From positions 62,001 to 126,000 of the forward strand of contig NZ_FNHN01000014.1 of the NCBI RefSeq assembly GCF_900103525.1: DNA of 64,000 bases, given 5' to 3'. Both the position numbers and the translations under genes were made by a program. The notes under the pieces were generated by a model, which was not told the DNA's origin, made no database searches, and saw only the letters and a list, made by a program, of their open reading frames with translations. This DNA comes from Bacillus sp. OK048 (lineage in GTDB: Bacteria > Bacillota > Bacilli > Bacillales > Cytobacillaceae). The number at the start of each line of letters is the position of its first letter. Position 1 is the stretch's first letter. Positions 1 through 8,450 of the stretch are shown here, piece after piece.

Positions 1-1
1 A

Positions 2-565
2 AAGGCTATGACAGGATATGGAAAAATCGCTTTCGTTGCAGACCCTAATGGCGTGAAGGTAGAGTTAATTGAACGCGAAAGTACATTCCGTATTCCTACT
101 ATAGAACAAGGGGATATTCGGGAATTCGACCATATTTGCATTGCGGTAGATAACCTGGAAGTGTCTGAACAATTTTATACCCAGGATATTTCCATGGATC
201 CTTTAAGCCGAAAATATGTGGAAGCCTATAATGTAACTTTTTCACATCTTCATAAGGGATTAGAGAATCTAGAATTGATGCATCCTGGTAATCCAGAGAA
301 TGAAGGAGACCGCATCCTGCATATTGCGCTTCGTGTCGATGATGTGAATGCCATGGCAGAGAAGCTTAAAAGCAATGGAGTTGAATTAGATCCTGGATAT
401 CCGAAAGCAGCAGCTTTTGGAGGCGGTTTGACTGCGAAATTTAGCGGTCCAGACGGCGAGAAAATTGAATTAGTGGATAGAGTAGCTTTACAGGAACTTG
501 AAGAGGTAGACGGAAAGGAATTACAGTTAATTTCAAATGCGACAGGAGGTCAATCTAATGAATAA
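2..565 (+). CDS. VOC (glyoxalase/bleomycin-resistance) family protein, 5' truncated by window edge
   Basis: The reading frame is open to the first base of the window, so the true start lies upstream; the first Met inside is not an initiator. The visible part is the tail of one VOC module, ending in DPNGVKVELIERE, a short linker, and a complete second module that opens with FDHICIAVDNL and closes with GPDGEKIELVDR. Paired VOC modules normally form one metal-binding barrel in lyases, dioxygenases or isomerases. The stop overlaps the next gene by 8 nt, so the two are co-translated; a link to sugar or polyol catabolism is inferred from that neighbour. The substrate cannot be read from the sequence. 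Confidence 0.8.
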   Translation, partial: KAMTGYGKIAFVADPNGVKVELIERESTFRIPTIEQGDIREFDHICIAVDNLEVSEQFYTQDISMDPLSRKYVEAYNVTFSHLHKGLENLELMHPGNPENEGDRILHIALRVDDVNAMAEKLKSNGVELDPGYPKAAAFGGGLTAKFSGPDGEKIELVDRVALQELEEVDGKELQLISNATGGQSNE

Positions 566-1694
566 GGTACGTATTGGTATTATTGGACTTGGATTTATTG
601 GCAGTAGGCATGCCGAAAGTATAGCAAATGGTGCGATAACAGGGGCGGAGCTGACGGCAGTATGCGATAGCAGCCCGGATAAGGGGCAGTGGGTGAAAGA
701 GAATTTAGGTGAGAATGTCAAGTTGTTTACAGATGTAGATGAATTTTTGGCTTCGAATATCATTGATGGGGTTATGATTGCGACTCCGCATCCTTTTCAC
801 ACTGAGCTTGCAATCAAAGCATTTAAGCATGGGTTACATGTATTAGTCGAAAAGCCTGCAGGTGTTCATACGAAGGAAGTACGCCTTATGAACGAAGCTG
901 CTGCAGCATCTGGAAAAGTGTTCAGTATGATGTTCAATCAACGTTTAAATCCCTTGTACGTCAAACTGAGGGATATAATTGCCTCTGGCGAGCTTGGTGA
1001 GATAAAAAGAACCACTTGGATCATTACTAATTGGTTTCGGGCACAAAGCTACTATGATTCAGCAGGCTGGCGCGCGACATGGGCTGGCGAAGGCGGAGGG
1101 GTACTCATTAATCAGGATCCCCACCAGCTTGACCTTTGGCAATGGGTGATCGGGATGATGCCGAAGCGAGTGCGTGCTTTTTGCCATTTTGGCAAACACC
1201 ACACTATTGAAGTGGAAGATGACGTCACGGCCTACGTGGAATATGAAAATGGTGCGACAGGGACTTTTGTGACGTCAACAGGAGAGGCCCCAGGAACGAA
1301 CCGCCTGGAAATCAACGGAGATCTCGGGAAAATTGTCGTGGAGGATGGGAAAATAACTTTTTGGCGTTTGAGCGTGCCAACTTCGGAATTTAATCTGACC
1401 TTCAAGGGCAAGGGCTTTCAACAGCCGGAATGCCAGAAAATAGATGTACCGATTGAAGGTGAGATAAACGAATATAATTGGGATGGCGTTATTCAGAATT
1501 GGGTCGATGCTATCGCGAAGGGTACTGAGCTCATTGCCTCGGGAGAAGAAGGAATCAAAAGTCTCATGTTATCCAATGCTATGCTCTTATCAACATGGAC
1601 TGATAATTGGGTGAATCTTCCGATAGACGAGAATTTGTTCTACGAGCATTTGCAAGAACAGAAAAACAAAGCAAAAGCTAAAGTAAACGCTTAG
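558..1694 (+). CDS. Gfo/Idh/MocA family NAD(P)-dependent oxidoreductase
   Basis: A 378-residue protein of usual family length. The N-terminal Rossmann fold carries GIIGLGFIGSRH (GxGxxG) near residue 8, and the family EKPAG motif lies near residue 98. The C-terminal half has GGGVLINQDPHQLD, which supplies the usual substrate-site Asp and His. Members oxidise or reduce sugars, inositols and related polyols. The ATG at 558 is chosen because AGGAGG lies just upstream at about 545; an earlier in-frame codon has no ribosome site. The start overlaps the VOC gene stop. The last codons and the sequence after the stop (1672-1724) recur exactly at 6097-6149. Confidence 0.88.
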   Translation: MNKVRIGIIGLGFIGSRHAESIANGAITGAELTAVCDSSPDKGQWVKENLGENVKLFTDVDEFLASNIIDGVMIATPHPFHTELAIKAFKHGLHVLVEKPAGVHTKEVRLMNEAAAASGKVFSMMFNQRLNPLYVKLRDIIASGELGEIKRTTWIITNWFRAQSYYDSAGWRATWAGEGGGVLINQDPHQLDLWQWVIGMMPKRVRAFCHFGKHHTIEVEDDVTAYVEYENGATGTFVTSTGEAPGTNRLEINGDLGKIVVEDGKITFWRLSVPTSEFNLTFKGKGFQQPECQKIDVPIEGEINEYNWDGVIQNWVDAIAKGTELIASGEEGIKSLMLSNAMLLSTWTDNWVNLPIDENLFYEHLQEQKNKAKAKVNA

Positions 1695-1724
1695 GGAAAA
1701 CTGTTTTAACAGATATATGGTAGA
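1672..1724 (+). repeat. 53-bp exact duplication, copy 1 (gene 3' end)
   Basis: The last seven codons of the oxidoreductase, its TAG stop and about 30 nt after it are repeated base for base at 6097-6149, in the same orientation but with no gene attached there. The match ends abruptly on both sides. Confidence 0.9.
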
Positions 1725-1829
1725 TGTGATGGATAGGAATCGGTATAAAATCCGGTTTCTATTTCCATTTAACGGAACAGCAATTTACAAGATTGTTACA
1801 TATTAATTTGTTTAAGAGGAGTAGATTAG

Positions 1830-2900
1830 ATGGAAAAAAATGATGGAATGAATTATGCTCCAACAGGTAAACCCAATCCAGTTGTAAAAGAAGGAGAATT
1901 TCAAATGGCTGCGGTTGCCCTGGACCATGGACATATCTATGGGATGTGCAATGGACTAATAGAAGCAGGTGCAACAATAAAATGGGTTTATGATCCTGAC
2001 CCTAAAAAAGTAGAGCAATTTCTTGGAAAGTTCCCTGAAGTACAAGTTGCAGAATCATTGGAACACGTTTTGAATGATCCTGAAATTAAGTTAGTTGCTG
2101 CTGCAGCCATTCCTTCAGAACGTAGTGCTCTAGGGAACACAGTCATGGAGGCAGGTAAAGATTATTTCACTGATAAAACACCTTTCACCACGAGCCAACA
2201 ATTAGAGGAGACAAAAAAAGTAGTTAAACAAACTGGACAAAAATACATGGTATATTTCAGTGAACGTCTTCATGTTGAAAGTGCTGTGTTTGCCGGTCAA
2301 CTTATTAAAGATGGTGCCATTGGAAGAGTTATTCAAGTAACTGGATTCGGTCCCCATCGTCTTAACGCATCAAGTCGTCCGAACTGGTTCTTTAAAAAGG
2401 AACAGTATGGTGGAATCCTCTGTGATATTGGCAGTCACCAAATTGAACAATTCCTCTATTATACAGGAAATGAAGATGCAAAAGTATTGCATAGTAAGGT
2501 AGGGAACTATAATAATCCTGAATATCCAGAATTAGAAGATTATGGGGATGCCACATTAATTGGTGAGAATGGTGCGACTTTCTATTTTAAAGTCGACTGG
2601 TTCACCCCGGAAGGGCTAAGGACATGGGGAGATGGACGTACATTTATCACCGGGACGGAAGGAACAATAGAACTTCGTAAATATATCGATGTAGCTCGTG
2701 AAGAAGTAGGAGATCATCTTTTCTTAGTCAATAAAGATGGGGAGAAGCACTATAAATTATCAGGAAAAGTAGGCTTCCCCTTCTTTGGTGAACTCATTAA
2801 GGATTGCCTGAACCGCACAGAAAATACAATGACACAGGATCACGTATTTAAAGCTGCTGAACTATGTTTAAAAGCACAGGAACAAGCAGTAATTATATGA
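1830..2900 (+). CDS. Gfo/Idh/MocA-like oxidoreductase, divergent subfamily
   Basis: A 356-residue protein. AAGAGGAG at 1815-1822 sets the ATG start. The fold is recognisable as a second Gfo/Idh/MocA protein: a short Rossmann-like N-terminus (AAVALDHGHIYGMCNGL, ending in YDPDPKKVEQF) and a C-terminal domain with GGILCDIGSHQIEQFLYYTG. The usual GxGxxG loop is replaced by DHGHIYG, and the usual EKP motif by DKTPF, as in a subfamily often found beside sugar-catabolic genes. It lies 135 nt downstream of the first oxidoreductase on the same strand and may share its transcript. Cofactor and substrate are not readable. Confidence 0.82.
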   Translation: MEKNDGMNYAPTGKPNPVVKEGEFQMAAVALDHGHIYGMCNGLIEAGATIKWVYDPDPKKVEQFLGKFPEVQVAESLEHVLNDPEIKLVAAAAIPSERSALGNTVMEAGKDYFTDKTPFTTSQQLEETKKVVKQTGQKYMVYFSERLHVESAVFAGQLIKDGAIGRVIQVTGFGPHRLNASSRPNWFFKKEQYGGILCDIGSHQIEQFLYYTGNEDAKVLHSKVGNYNNPEYPELEDYGDATLIGENGATFYFKVDWFTPEGLRTWGDGRTFITGTEGTIELRKYIDVAREEVGDHLFLVNKDGEKHYKLSGKVGFPFFGELIKDCLNRTENTMTQDHVFKAAELCLKAQEQAVII

Positions 2901-2997
2901 GCTAGGCATAGGGAAGGTTCGGAAGTTTGTCGAGAAAAGGGATGAGTAGAAAAGAGTGTAAAGTCTCGCCGAATTGATGACCGAGGTGTCTAGTCCT

Positions 2998-3226
2998 TAA
3001 TCGAGGAACTAGTAGGATAAGCGGAGAGTTTCCGGTTAACTGCAGATTAGATCTCATTTAGGGGTAAATAAGGGGAGGTTTTCCGGTTATGCAAAGAAAA
3101 ACCTATCATTTTCACGTTTTTTTAGTAAATAGACGGAATCTCTCCGTCTATTTTAGCCCTTTTTAGTAATGATTACCAAATAGGCGGAATTCTTCCGTCT
3201 ATTTATCAGCTCGTGTGTATAACCTG
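2998..3226. repeat. Dispersed ~230-bp hairpin-rich repeat, copy A
   Basis: This gene-free stretch aligns with 4558-4791 for almost its whole length, with scattered substitutions. Shared landmarks are GAGAGTTTCCGGTTAA-like sequence, GGAGGTTTTCCGGTTATGCAA, and two consecutive hairpins built on AAATAGACGGAAT/ATTCTTCCGTCTATTT-type arms (3126-3153 and 3177-3204). No coding potential was seen in it. Confidence 0.8.
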
Positions 3227-3393
3227 TTGAACTGCCTCCCTGTTAAGTACATATTTCAAAGTATCTAGTTTTTTGATGAAAGGTTTGTAATCTGTGATAT
3301 ATTGCCATAATGGTTAATAGAATCAACAACCTTCCAAAGAGAGTACCACTTCCTCTAAGGTTGGTGGTTGAATATTTACTTAGGGGTGATTTT

Positions 3394-3855
3394 ATGACGA
3401 TGCAGCGCACATTCATTATGGTAAAGCCTGATGGAGTGAAACGACAGTTAATAGGAGAAATCATAAAGCGCTTTGAGCAAAAGGGTTTTAGCCTATTAAA
3501 CGCAGAGCTTATGACTGTGGACCGTACAAAAGCTGAGTACCATTATATGGAACATCAAGATAAGCCGTTTTTCGGTGAATTAGTGGAATTTATTACATCT
3601 GGACCCGTTTTTGCAATGGTCTGGGAAGGAGAAAATATTATTGAAATTTCTCGGCTTATGATTGGGAAGACAAGTCCATTGGAAGCAGCGCCGGGTACGA
3701 TCCGTGGGGACTTTGCGTTTACAAAAGAAGAAAATGTAATCCATGGTTCAGATTCTCGCTTAAGTGCAGAACGGGAAATTGAAAACTTCTTTGGTTTATT
3801 GAATAGACATACCTTAAAGGAAGATTTTCCATTCGAAGACAGACAATCTAGTTGA
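3394..3855 (+). CDS. ndk: Nucleoside diphosphate kinase
   Basis: A 153-residue protein, close to the 148-150 typical of bacterial Ndk. It transfers the gamma phosphate of ATP to NDPs through a phosphohistidine. Visible hallmarks are the N-terminal [13 protein letters not shown] and the active-site block NVIHGSDS with the catalytic His at residue 117. The ATG at 3394 is chosen because AGGGGTGA lies at 3382-3389; the longer upstream extension is not needed. It stands alone between two copies of a dispersed repeat, not in the usual Bacillus menaquinone/chorismate neighbourhood. It converges on the gerP-like gene, with one strong hairpin terminator between them. Confidence 0.96.
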   Translation: MTMQRTFIMVKPDGVKRQLIGEIIKRFEQKGFSLLNAELMTVDRTKAEYHYMEHQDKPFFGELVEFITSGPVFAMVWEGENIIEISRLMIGKTSPLEAAPGTIRGDFAFTKEENVIHGSDSRLSAEREIENFFGLLNRHTLKEDFPFEDRQSS

Positions 3856-3915
3856 TTCTTACGTACCAGTTAATAGGCTGGTATTTTAACGTTGCTTCCT
3901 CCTGAAATGATGTGT

Positions 3916-3954
3916 AAAAAGCAGCCTGATTCGGTTTGAATCAGGCTGCTTTTT
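3916..3954. terminator. Bidirectional rho-independent terminator
   Basis: AAAAAGCAGCCTGATTC and its complement flank a 5-nt loop and end in a T run. It lies between the converging ndk and gerP-like genes. The same CAGCCTGAT stem reappears at 40064-40091 and 40804-40828. Confidence 0.9.
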
Positions 3955-3985
3955 CGCAGTTAGGGTGGATCTTAATTCAAGTCAT

Positions 3986-4201
3986 TTACTCTTTGACAAT
4001 AGGCTGATCGACAACGTCGGAGTCGAGGGTGGTGGTTGAACTTTGTCCAGTGAAGGTGTTGATTTGGATTCCTGTGTTATCGGAACCGGAACCAGCAAAT
4101 GCTTTTGCCGAACTTTTAGGGGAGATGAATACCGAATTGCCAAAATTGATCAAACCGCCACTGACGGTATCAATCTTTAAGTGCCCTGGAATATTGGTCA
4201 T
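3986..4201 (-). CDS. Spore germination protein of the GerPA/GerPF family
   Basis: A 71-residue protein, the usual size for the family. The pattern is diagnostic: a short hydrophobic N-terminus (PGHLKIDTVSGGLINFGNSV), then the conserved SPKSSAKAFAGSGSDNTG, ending in DSDVVDQPI. GerP proteins sit in or under the spore coat and let germinants reach the inner membrane receptors. Start ATG at 4201 has AAAGGA 8 nt upstream; an ATG three codons earlier has no better site. It is a single gene rather than part of the six-gene gerP operon, which suggests an accessory copy. The exact paralogue (GerPA or GerPF) cannot be fixed. Confidence 0.85.
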   Translation of the reverse strand: MTNIPGHLKIDTVSGGLINFGNSVFISPKSSAKAFAGSGSDNTGIQINTFTGQSSTTTLDSDVVDQPIVKE

Positions 4202-4880
4202 ACAGAACATCCTTTACCGTTTAATAGTTCAATGTATGTAAAATTCCCACATATGGTGCTATGAAGCAGTGGGGGCAGTCCCCCACTCAACTAAAGTTTA
4301 AAGCGGAAATGTACAAAAATGATGGTGGAGATAAATGCTCTCTGCCTTTTTCTATTTCCTTAAAGCCATGGTGGTACTTCCCGTTAATTAGTATGTGGGG
4401 ATTCCTAACCATGATCAAATCATCAGGAGTTTGTCGAGAGGCGGTATTTGTAAAAATGAGTGAAAAGTAGGGAAGGGGGTGATAATCATGGAATCCCTCT
4501 TGAAGTTCTATGAGAAGTTCGTAAAGGAATTGTGCGTGAAGTGGGTGCAGATTTCTTTAATCGAGTAACCAGCGAAAGTAAAATAACAGGAGAGATTCCG
4601 GTTAAGTGCAGAAGAGAGCTCGATTTGGGGTAAATAAGCGGAGGTTTTCCGGTTATGCAACGGAAAACCCCTCATTTTCACGTTTTTTTAGTAAATAGAC
4701 GGAATTTCTCCGTCTATTTAAGCCTTTTTTGATAAAAGTTACTAATTAAGCGGAATTCTTCCGTCTATTTATCAGTGCGGGTGTGTACCTGATCCACAAC
4801 TCAGCCATGGGAATTTTTGCAGCCATATAGACAGGCCATTTACGGATCCATCTCAAACAAAAATAAAAAAGCAGCCGAGG
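4202..4880. other. Gene-free interval with repeat copy B
   Basis: No convincing gene. It contains a GTGGGGGC/GCCCCCAC-like palindrome near 4270-4288, a GGAGTTTGTCGAGAG motif at 4426-4440 that recurs at 2922, 32776 and 53439, and the ~230-bp repeat at 4558-4791. A 26-codon frame at 4488-4568 has a good ribosome site but no recognisable product. Confidence 0.6.
4558..4791. repeat. Dispersed ~230-bp hairpin-rich repeat, copy B
   Basis: This aligns with 2998-3226 in the same orientation, including both CGGAAT..CCGTCTATT hairpins and the GGTTTTCCGGTTATGCAA block. The two copies bracket the ndk/gerP-like segment, so recombination between them could delete or duplicate it. Confidence 0.8.
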
Positions 4881-4890
4881 CTACTTTTTT
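4865..4890 (-). terminator. Terminator overlapping the bdbC stop codon
   Basis: On the minus strand a short GTAGCC..GGCTGC stem is followed by a T run. The bdbC TAG stop lies inside the A-rich 5' arm, so termination signals for ribosome and polymerase are stacked. Confidence 0.75.
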
Positions 4891-5306
4891 ATACGCCAAA
4901 CCAATAGAATAATTAACGTAAAAGCTGTTAATGACATTATTGGAATTGTGATGAATCCAAAATAGTTTACATAATCCATGGAGCATGGAATACCTTGCTT
5001 GCATGGTTCAAGTGCCTTCATCGCAGGTATTTTTTGAAGCAAAACATGATAAAGGGCAATAAACCAGCCAATAAATGAAAGTGCTAAAATATATTTTTTA
5101 ATACTATATTCATTATAGTACATGGCTAATCCTAGAATGATAGCAAGTGGGTACATTAATATCCTTTGATACCAGCACAAATTACATGGGATAAAATTCC
5201 TTACTTCACTGTAAAATAAACTTCCTAATGTTGCGGTAATTGCTACTAACCAAGCTGCGGCATAATAATAGACATTGTAATTGGAAGTGGATGTAGCAGG
5301 CCTCAT
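4881..5306 (-). CDS. bdbC: Thiol-disulfide oxidoreductase, DsbB family (BdbC)
   Basis: A 141-residue membrane protein with four hydrophobic helices. It reoxidises the BdbD partner and passes electrons to quinone. Both external cysteine pairs are present: CNLC in the first loop (about residues 41-44) and EPCKQGIPC in the second (about residues 101-107). ATG at 5306 has AGAGGGG 8 nt upstream and shares one base with the bdbD stop (TAATG), a sign of coupled translation. In Bacillus this pair is needed for competence pseudopilin folding and other secreted disulfide proteins; comK lies 36 kb away in this window. Confidence 0.93.
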   Translation of the reverse strand: MRPATSTSNYNVYYYAAAWLVAITATLGSLFYSEVRNFIPCNLCWYQRILMYPLAIILGLAMYYNEYSIKKYILALSFIGWFIALYHVLLQKIPAMKALEPCKQGIPCSMDYVNYFGFITIPIMSLTAFTLIILLVWRIKK

Positions 5307-5965
5307 TACTCTAACCCCTCTTGAATTAGTTCTTCTATTTTGTCCATATCAAATGGGTCAGTTAATTCAACCCCGTTAATAAAAATACCAGGTGTTAATT
5401 TTAAACCGATTTCTTCTACTAGTGCATCATCTTTACTTATTTGATCAAGAGCTTCTTTGCTATACATTTTTGTAATAAATTCGTCTTTATTAAAATTAGG
5501 GATGGTTTCACCTGCAACCGCCACAACTAAATCTTCGCTTATCCAAACCTCATCGTGATTGGAGGATTCTGGTTGCTCTTGGTAGAGATTATGGACATAA
5601 TCCCAAAAATAATCTGGATATAATTCATAAACTGATTCAAATGCTAGGGCTCCTATTTTTGAAGGATCTCCATGGAATAAGACATTGGTGAATGAGAAGT
5701 TCACTTTTCCCGTATCAATATATTTTTCTTTTATGAAAGGAAAATACTGAAGACTCCAAACTTTACATGCCGGACACATTATATCTCCCATTTCCACAAT
5801 TTGAACCTTAGCATCTTTTTCACCAATCGTCGGTTGTCCTTCCATATTAAGCGGTTTAGCATTTTCTTTATCAGGTTCAGGCGTATAACTAAATACCACT
5901 ATCATACCGATGATTGCTACAAGGCCAATCGCTAATGCAAAAATTTTACTCTTGCTAGATTTCAA
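5306..5965 (-). CDS. bdbD: Thiol-disulfide oxidoreductase, DsbA-like (BdbD)
   Basis: A 219-residue protein anchored by an N-terminal hydrophobic segment (about residues 8-26) with the thioredoxin domain outside the membrane. The active site is CPAC at residues 64-67, preceded by VEMGDIM, and the cis-Pro loop is KLTPGIFING near the C-terminus. It oxidises cysteines of exported proteins and is itself oxidised by BdbC, the next gene. TTG at 5965 is the start, with GAGGT 8 nt upstream. The order bdbD-bdbC with a 1-nt overlap indicates one operon read on the minus strand. Confidence 0.93.
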   Translation of the reverse strand: MKSSKSKIFALAIGLVAIIGMIVVFSYTPEPDKENAKPLNMEGQPTIGEKDAKVQIVEMGDIMCPACKVWSLQYFPFIKEKYIDTGKVNFSFTNVLFHGDPSKIGALAFESVYELYPDYFWDYVHNLYQEQPESSNHDEVWISEDLVVAVAGETIPNFNKDEFITKMYSKEALDQISKDDALVEEIGLKLTPGIFINGVELTDPFDMDKIEELIQEGLE

Positions 5966-6096
5966 TATTCATTACCTCAATTCTCTTTATTTATATCTTT
6001 ACAATTTAATTATAGGAGAGATAAACAGAAATAGTATGGATAAATTGTGAAACTATTCAAAAACCGTGGGAGCGATTTTGGTGTCAGACCCCCACT

Positions 6097-6149
6097 CAAA
6101 AGCTAAAGTAAACGCTTAGGGAAAACTGTTTTAACAGATATATGGTAGA
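6097..6149 (+). repeat. 53-bp exact duplication, copy 2 (orphan gene tail)
   Basis: This is identical to 1672-1724, the 3' end of the first oxidoreductase gene with its stop codon. Here no matching gene body precedes it; the left neighbour is a GTCAGACCCCCACTCAA sequence resembling one at 4279-4295. It marks either a deletion scar of a second copy or a copied segment. Confidence 0.9.
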
Positions 6150-6219
6150 ACGATGCTGAAATGATTGGTGCTTAAATCCTTGCTAAACAGGCATTAAAGC
6201 GAAATATAGATAACAGGAA

Positions 6220-6251
6220 AAAGGCGTAAAAGATCACCTTTACGCTTTTTT
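6220..6251 (-). terminator. Terminator of the Nudix gene
   Basis: On the minus strand, AGCGTAAAGG pairs with CTTTTACGCC across a short loop and is followed by TTTTT. It starts a few bases after the Nudix stop. Confidence 0.8.
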
Positions 6252-6256
6252 CAATG

Positions 6257-6784
6257 TTAATCGGTTATAAACTTGTATCGTAAAATAGCTGCTAGACCTG
6301 CGCCATGTTTGAATTCGCCCTTTTGAATCAATGTCTTCACTTCTTCCATTGATAGCTTATGTAGATCCAGCTGCTCGCTATTTTCTAATCTTTGTTCGGT
6401 AGGAATTAAACCGGCTGCGGCAAATAAAAAGATTTCTTCCGTTGTGGAGCCTGGTGAGGGATAAAAGCTCCCTAATTCTAGCCAATATTCTGCTGTATAG
6501 CCTGTTTCTTCTTCCAGTTCTCTTTTTGCGGCATCGAGGGGCATGATATCTGTTGGGTCAATCATCCCAGCAGGAAGTTCCCATTCCCAGCTTTTTACCA
6601 CATGTCGATATTGTTTGATACAAAGTACTTCTCCGTTGGCTGTGATGGGGAGAACACAAATCCCTTTGGCAAAGTCTATATAGGAGAAAGACTTTTCATC
6701 CCCATTGGGTAGAACCACCTCATCAATCGTAATCTGAAAACGATCCACTTTTTCTATATTAGAACGATTTATCTTCCAAGTCAT
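6257..6784 (-). CDS. Nudix hydrolase, ADP-ribose pyrophosphatase-like
   Basis: A 175-residue protein. The segment KQYRHVVKSWEWELPAGMID followed by RELEEETGY is the pattern of ADP-ribose/NDP-sugar pyrophosphatases, which cut XDP into XMP and AMP using Mg2+ or Mn2+. The Nudix box is slightly unusual: the Glu expected six residues after its first Gly is Asp, and there is one extra residue before the REL core. The metal-binding REXXEEXG core is intact, so activity is likely. ATG at 6784 is chosen because AAGAGGTG lies 6 nt upstream; an upstream in-frame GTG falls inside that ribosome site. It is a single gene with its own terminator. Confidence 0.88.
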   Translation of the reverse strand: MTWKINRSNIEKVDRFQITIDEVVLPNGDEKSFSYIDFAKGICVLPITANGEVLCIKQYRHVVKSWEWELPAGMIDPTDIMPLDAAKRELEEETGYTAEYWLELGSFYPSPGSTTEEIFLFAAAGLIPTEQRLENSEQLDLHKLSMEEVKTLIQKGEFKHGAGLAAILRYKFITD

Positions 6785-7009
6785 ATGTTTCACCTCTTAT
6801 TTTCTGACTACATCTATTCTAAACCATTGTGAAACGTAGAAAAACTTTTATGCCAAATAAGTAATAGGTGGATTTTACTTTTAAAAAAAATTTGTGTCTT
6901 ATGGATGAGTTAAATACGACCTCATTAGAGCTATTCTTGACAGTTATTGAGACCTTGTCTTAAAGAACAGGTCTGACCGCTAGCCACATCTTCGCATGCG
7001 TATTGAACT

Positions 7010-7057
7010 CCATCCATTAACTGGTGAAACTGATTTTGGTAGAGCAGATTAATAGAG
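7010..7057. repeat. 48-bp repeated fragment, copy 1
   Basis: Roughly nine bases in ten match 13934-13981, centred on GAAACTGATTTTGG and AGAGCAGATTAATAGAG. On the minus strand both could encode NQFHxLxDG, so they may be scraps of one lost gene family. Neither copy is in a supported gene. Confidence 0.6.
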
Positions 7058-7209
7058 ATACCTATGATGGCAATATCCTTCGATGTGGGGATATTGTCTT
7101 TTTTAATATATGAGCAGGGGTGTAGTATTTTTTTCATGTTTAAAAAATATAATGGAATAGACAATAACTTTCCCGTCATAATATTTATTTGAAATTAAGG
7201 AGGGAACTT

Positions 7210-7962
7210 GTGTTAGTTAGATTTTTAGGATTATTATTCCTTTGGGGTACAATCATCTTTACTGTCCTACAAAAGAACGACATAATATGGGTCATTTCTG
7301 CCTTGTGCTCCATTATTTTCATGCACTTTATATCCAAATGGCTTAGGTTGGGTGGACTGTCCCAATTAGGCTTACAAGTAAAAAAAGGTTGGTTACGTTA
7401 TTTTCTTTTTGGTTGTTTAATAGGAATAGTCTATCAATTACTTCGATTTAGCGTTATGTACAGTACAGGTACAATTAGGATACAAAACCTATCTGTTGAT
7501 ACGAATGCCCTCATTGTTTCGACTATTATCTTATTGATTTCAACAGCATATATCGGTTTTGCTGAAGAAATAGTATTCCGTGGTTATCTTATAAGCGTGT
7601 TACCTTATTCATCCAAGTCTGTTGTTGTCATTAGTGCAATTGTATTTACTCTGGGGCATTTGATAGATGGAAATTCCGATATTTCTAGAATCTACTATCT
7701 TTTCTTAGCTGGATTATTTTTTGCTATATGTTATGTCGTGACTCGATCCTTATGGTTTGTGGCAGGAATTCATTGGTTTTGGGATTTTTCATGGTTTTAC
7801 CTCGGTGCCGATGGCGGAATCTCAAGTTCTAAAATAGTCAACGTAACAATTAATAATGCCATGTCGCCTTATTATGAATGGATGGATGTCGTAATGGTTC
7901 TTGGCTTGCTTTTATTTGTGCTATTTTTAACGAGAAAGTCTTTTTTGTTAGAAAAGTCTTGA
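7210..7962 (+). CDS. CPBP family intramembrane metalloprotease
   Basis: A 250-residue polytopic membrane protein. The family motifs are present: EEIVFRG (EExxxR) at about residues 119-125, then TLGHLIDGN with the second motif His, and HWFWDFSWF for the third. Related proteins (Abi/CAAX protease-like) cleave substrates in the membrane or serve bacteriocin self-protection. GTG at 7210 is chosen because AAGGAGGG sits immediately before it; the frame opens earlier at a TTG that would place this ribosome site inside the gene. It is a lone gene and no bacteriocin genes are nearby. Its role cannot be stated. Confidence 0.88.
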   Translation: MLVRFLGLLFLWGTIIFTVLQKNDIIWVISALCSIIFMHFISKWLRLGGLSQLGLQVKKGWLRYFLFGCLIGIVYQLLRFSVMYSTGTIRIQNLSVDTNALIVSTIILLISTAYIGFAEEIVFRGYLISVLPYSSKSVVVISAIVFTLGHLIDGNSDISRIYYLFLAGLFFAICYVVTRSLWFVAGIHWFWDFSWFYLGADGGISSSKIVNVTINNAMSPYYEWMDVVMVLGLLLFVLFLTRKSFLLEKS

Positions 7963-8139
7963 AAACAAATGAGTCCGACGATTTTAGTTCCGCTCATCAA
8001 GATAGTAAAAAAAATAAGCACCTAACAGGGATGGGGGGGAAATCACCCTCCCTTCCTTTATAATCTTACATTAGATTGCAGATGATAGCTTTTTCGCTAA
8101 AATACGTATTGAATAATAAAATTTCCAATAAATAGAACG

Positions 8140-8341
8140 GCAATCAAATAATAGAACAGCTCAAATCGGTGGAGTGGACCCTCAAGTAACCTTTCGCTTT
8201 ATCACCACAGATGGTACTACCTATGCTGCTAAAGCATCAGGCAACTTGATCAATGAATTATTTGACCTTCAAGGAAAGAAAGTAACACTATCATTGGAAG
8301 GTAAGAGAGGTCAACTATTGAACTTAGTATCCCTTCAATAA
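8140..8341 (+). pseudogene. 3' remnant of a LysM/SH3 protein gene (paralogue of 33995-35278)
   Basis: The last ~62 codons, from AQIGGVD to GQLLNLVSLQ and the TAA stop, are clearly homologous to the C-terminal domain of the intact LysM/SH3 gene. A small indel near 8150-8158 breaks the frame relative to the parent, and no LysM or SH3 part precedes it. The terminator and the 52-nt repeat array after it are also conserved with that locus, so a whole locus was copied and then lost its 5' part. Confidence 0.88.
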
Positions 8342-8357
8342 AATAGATATCGGAATT

Positions 8358-8395
8358 AAGAGACCAGTTTCAATAAGAAACCGGCCTCTTTTTCT
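8358..8395 (+). terminator. Terminator after the LysM/SH3 remnant
   Basis: AGAGACCAGTTTC and GAAACCGGCCTCT form a hairpin around AATAA, followed by TTTTT. It is the same terminator, with few changes, as at 35294-35331. Confidence 0.85.
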
Positions 8396-8450
8396 ATTTC
8401 CTTTGTAAATTTCTATTTTGATATATTGCTAATAAGAACCGTTCACTAAA

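Noticed and set aside
4261-4470. 69-residue plus-strand frame
   Set aside because: It starts inside a GGGGGC/GCCCCC palindrome and reads through repeat-like sequence with no family.
4488-4568. 26-residue peptide MESLLKFYEKFVKELCVKWV...
   Set aside because: It has a good ribosome site (AGGGGGTG) but no family, and its end lies inside the dispersed repeat. It may be the start of a lost gene. Not supported as a gene.
6931-7179. 82-residue minus-strand frame
   Set aside because: No convincing ribosome site; it contains the 48-bp repeated fragment and no recognised domain.
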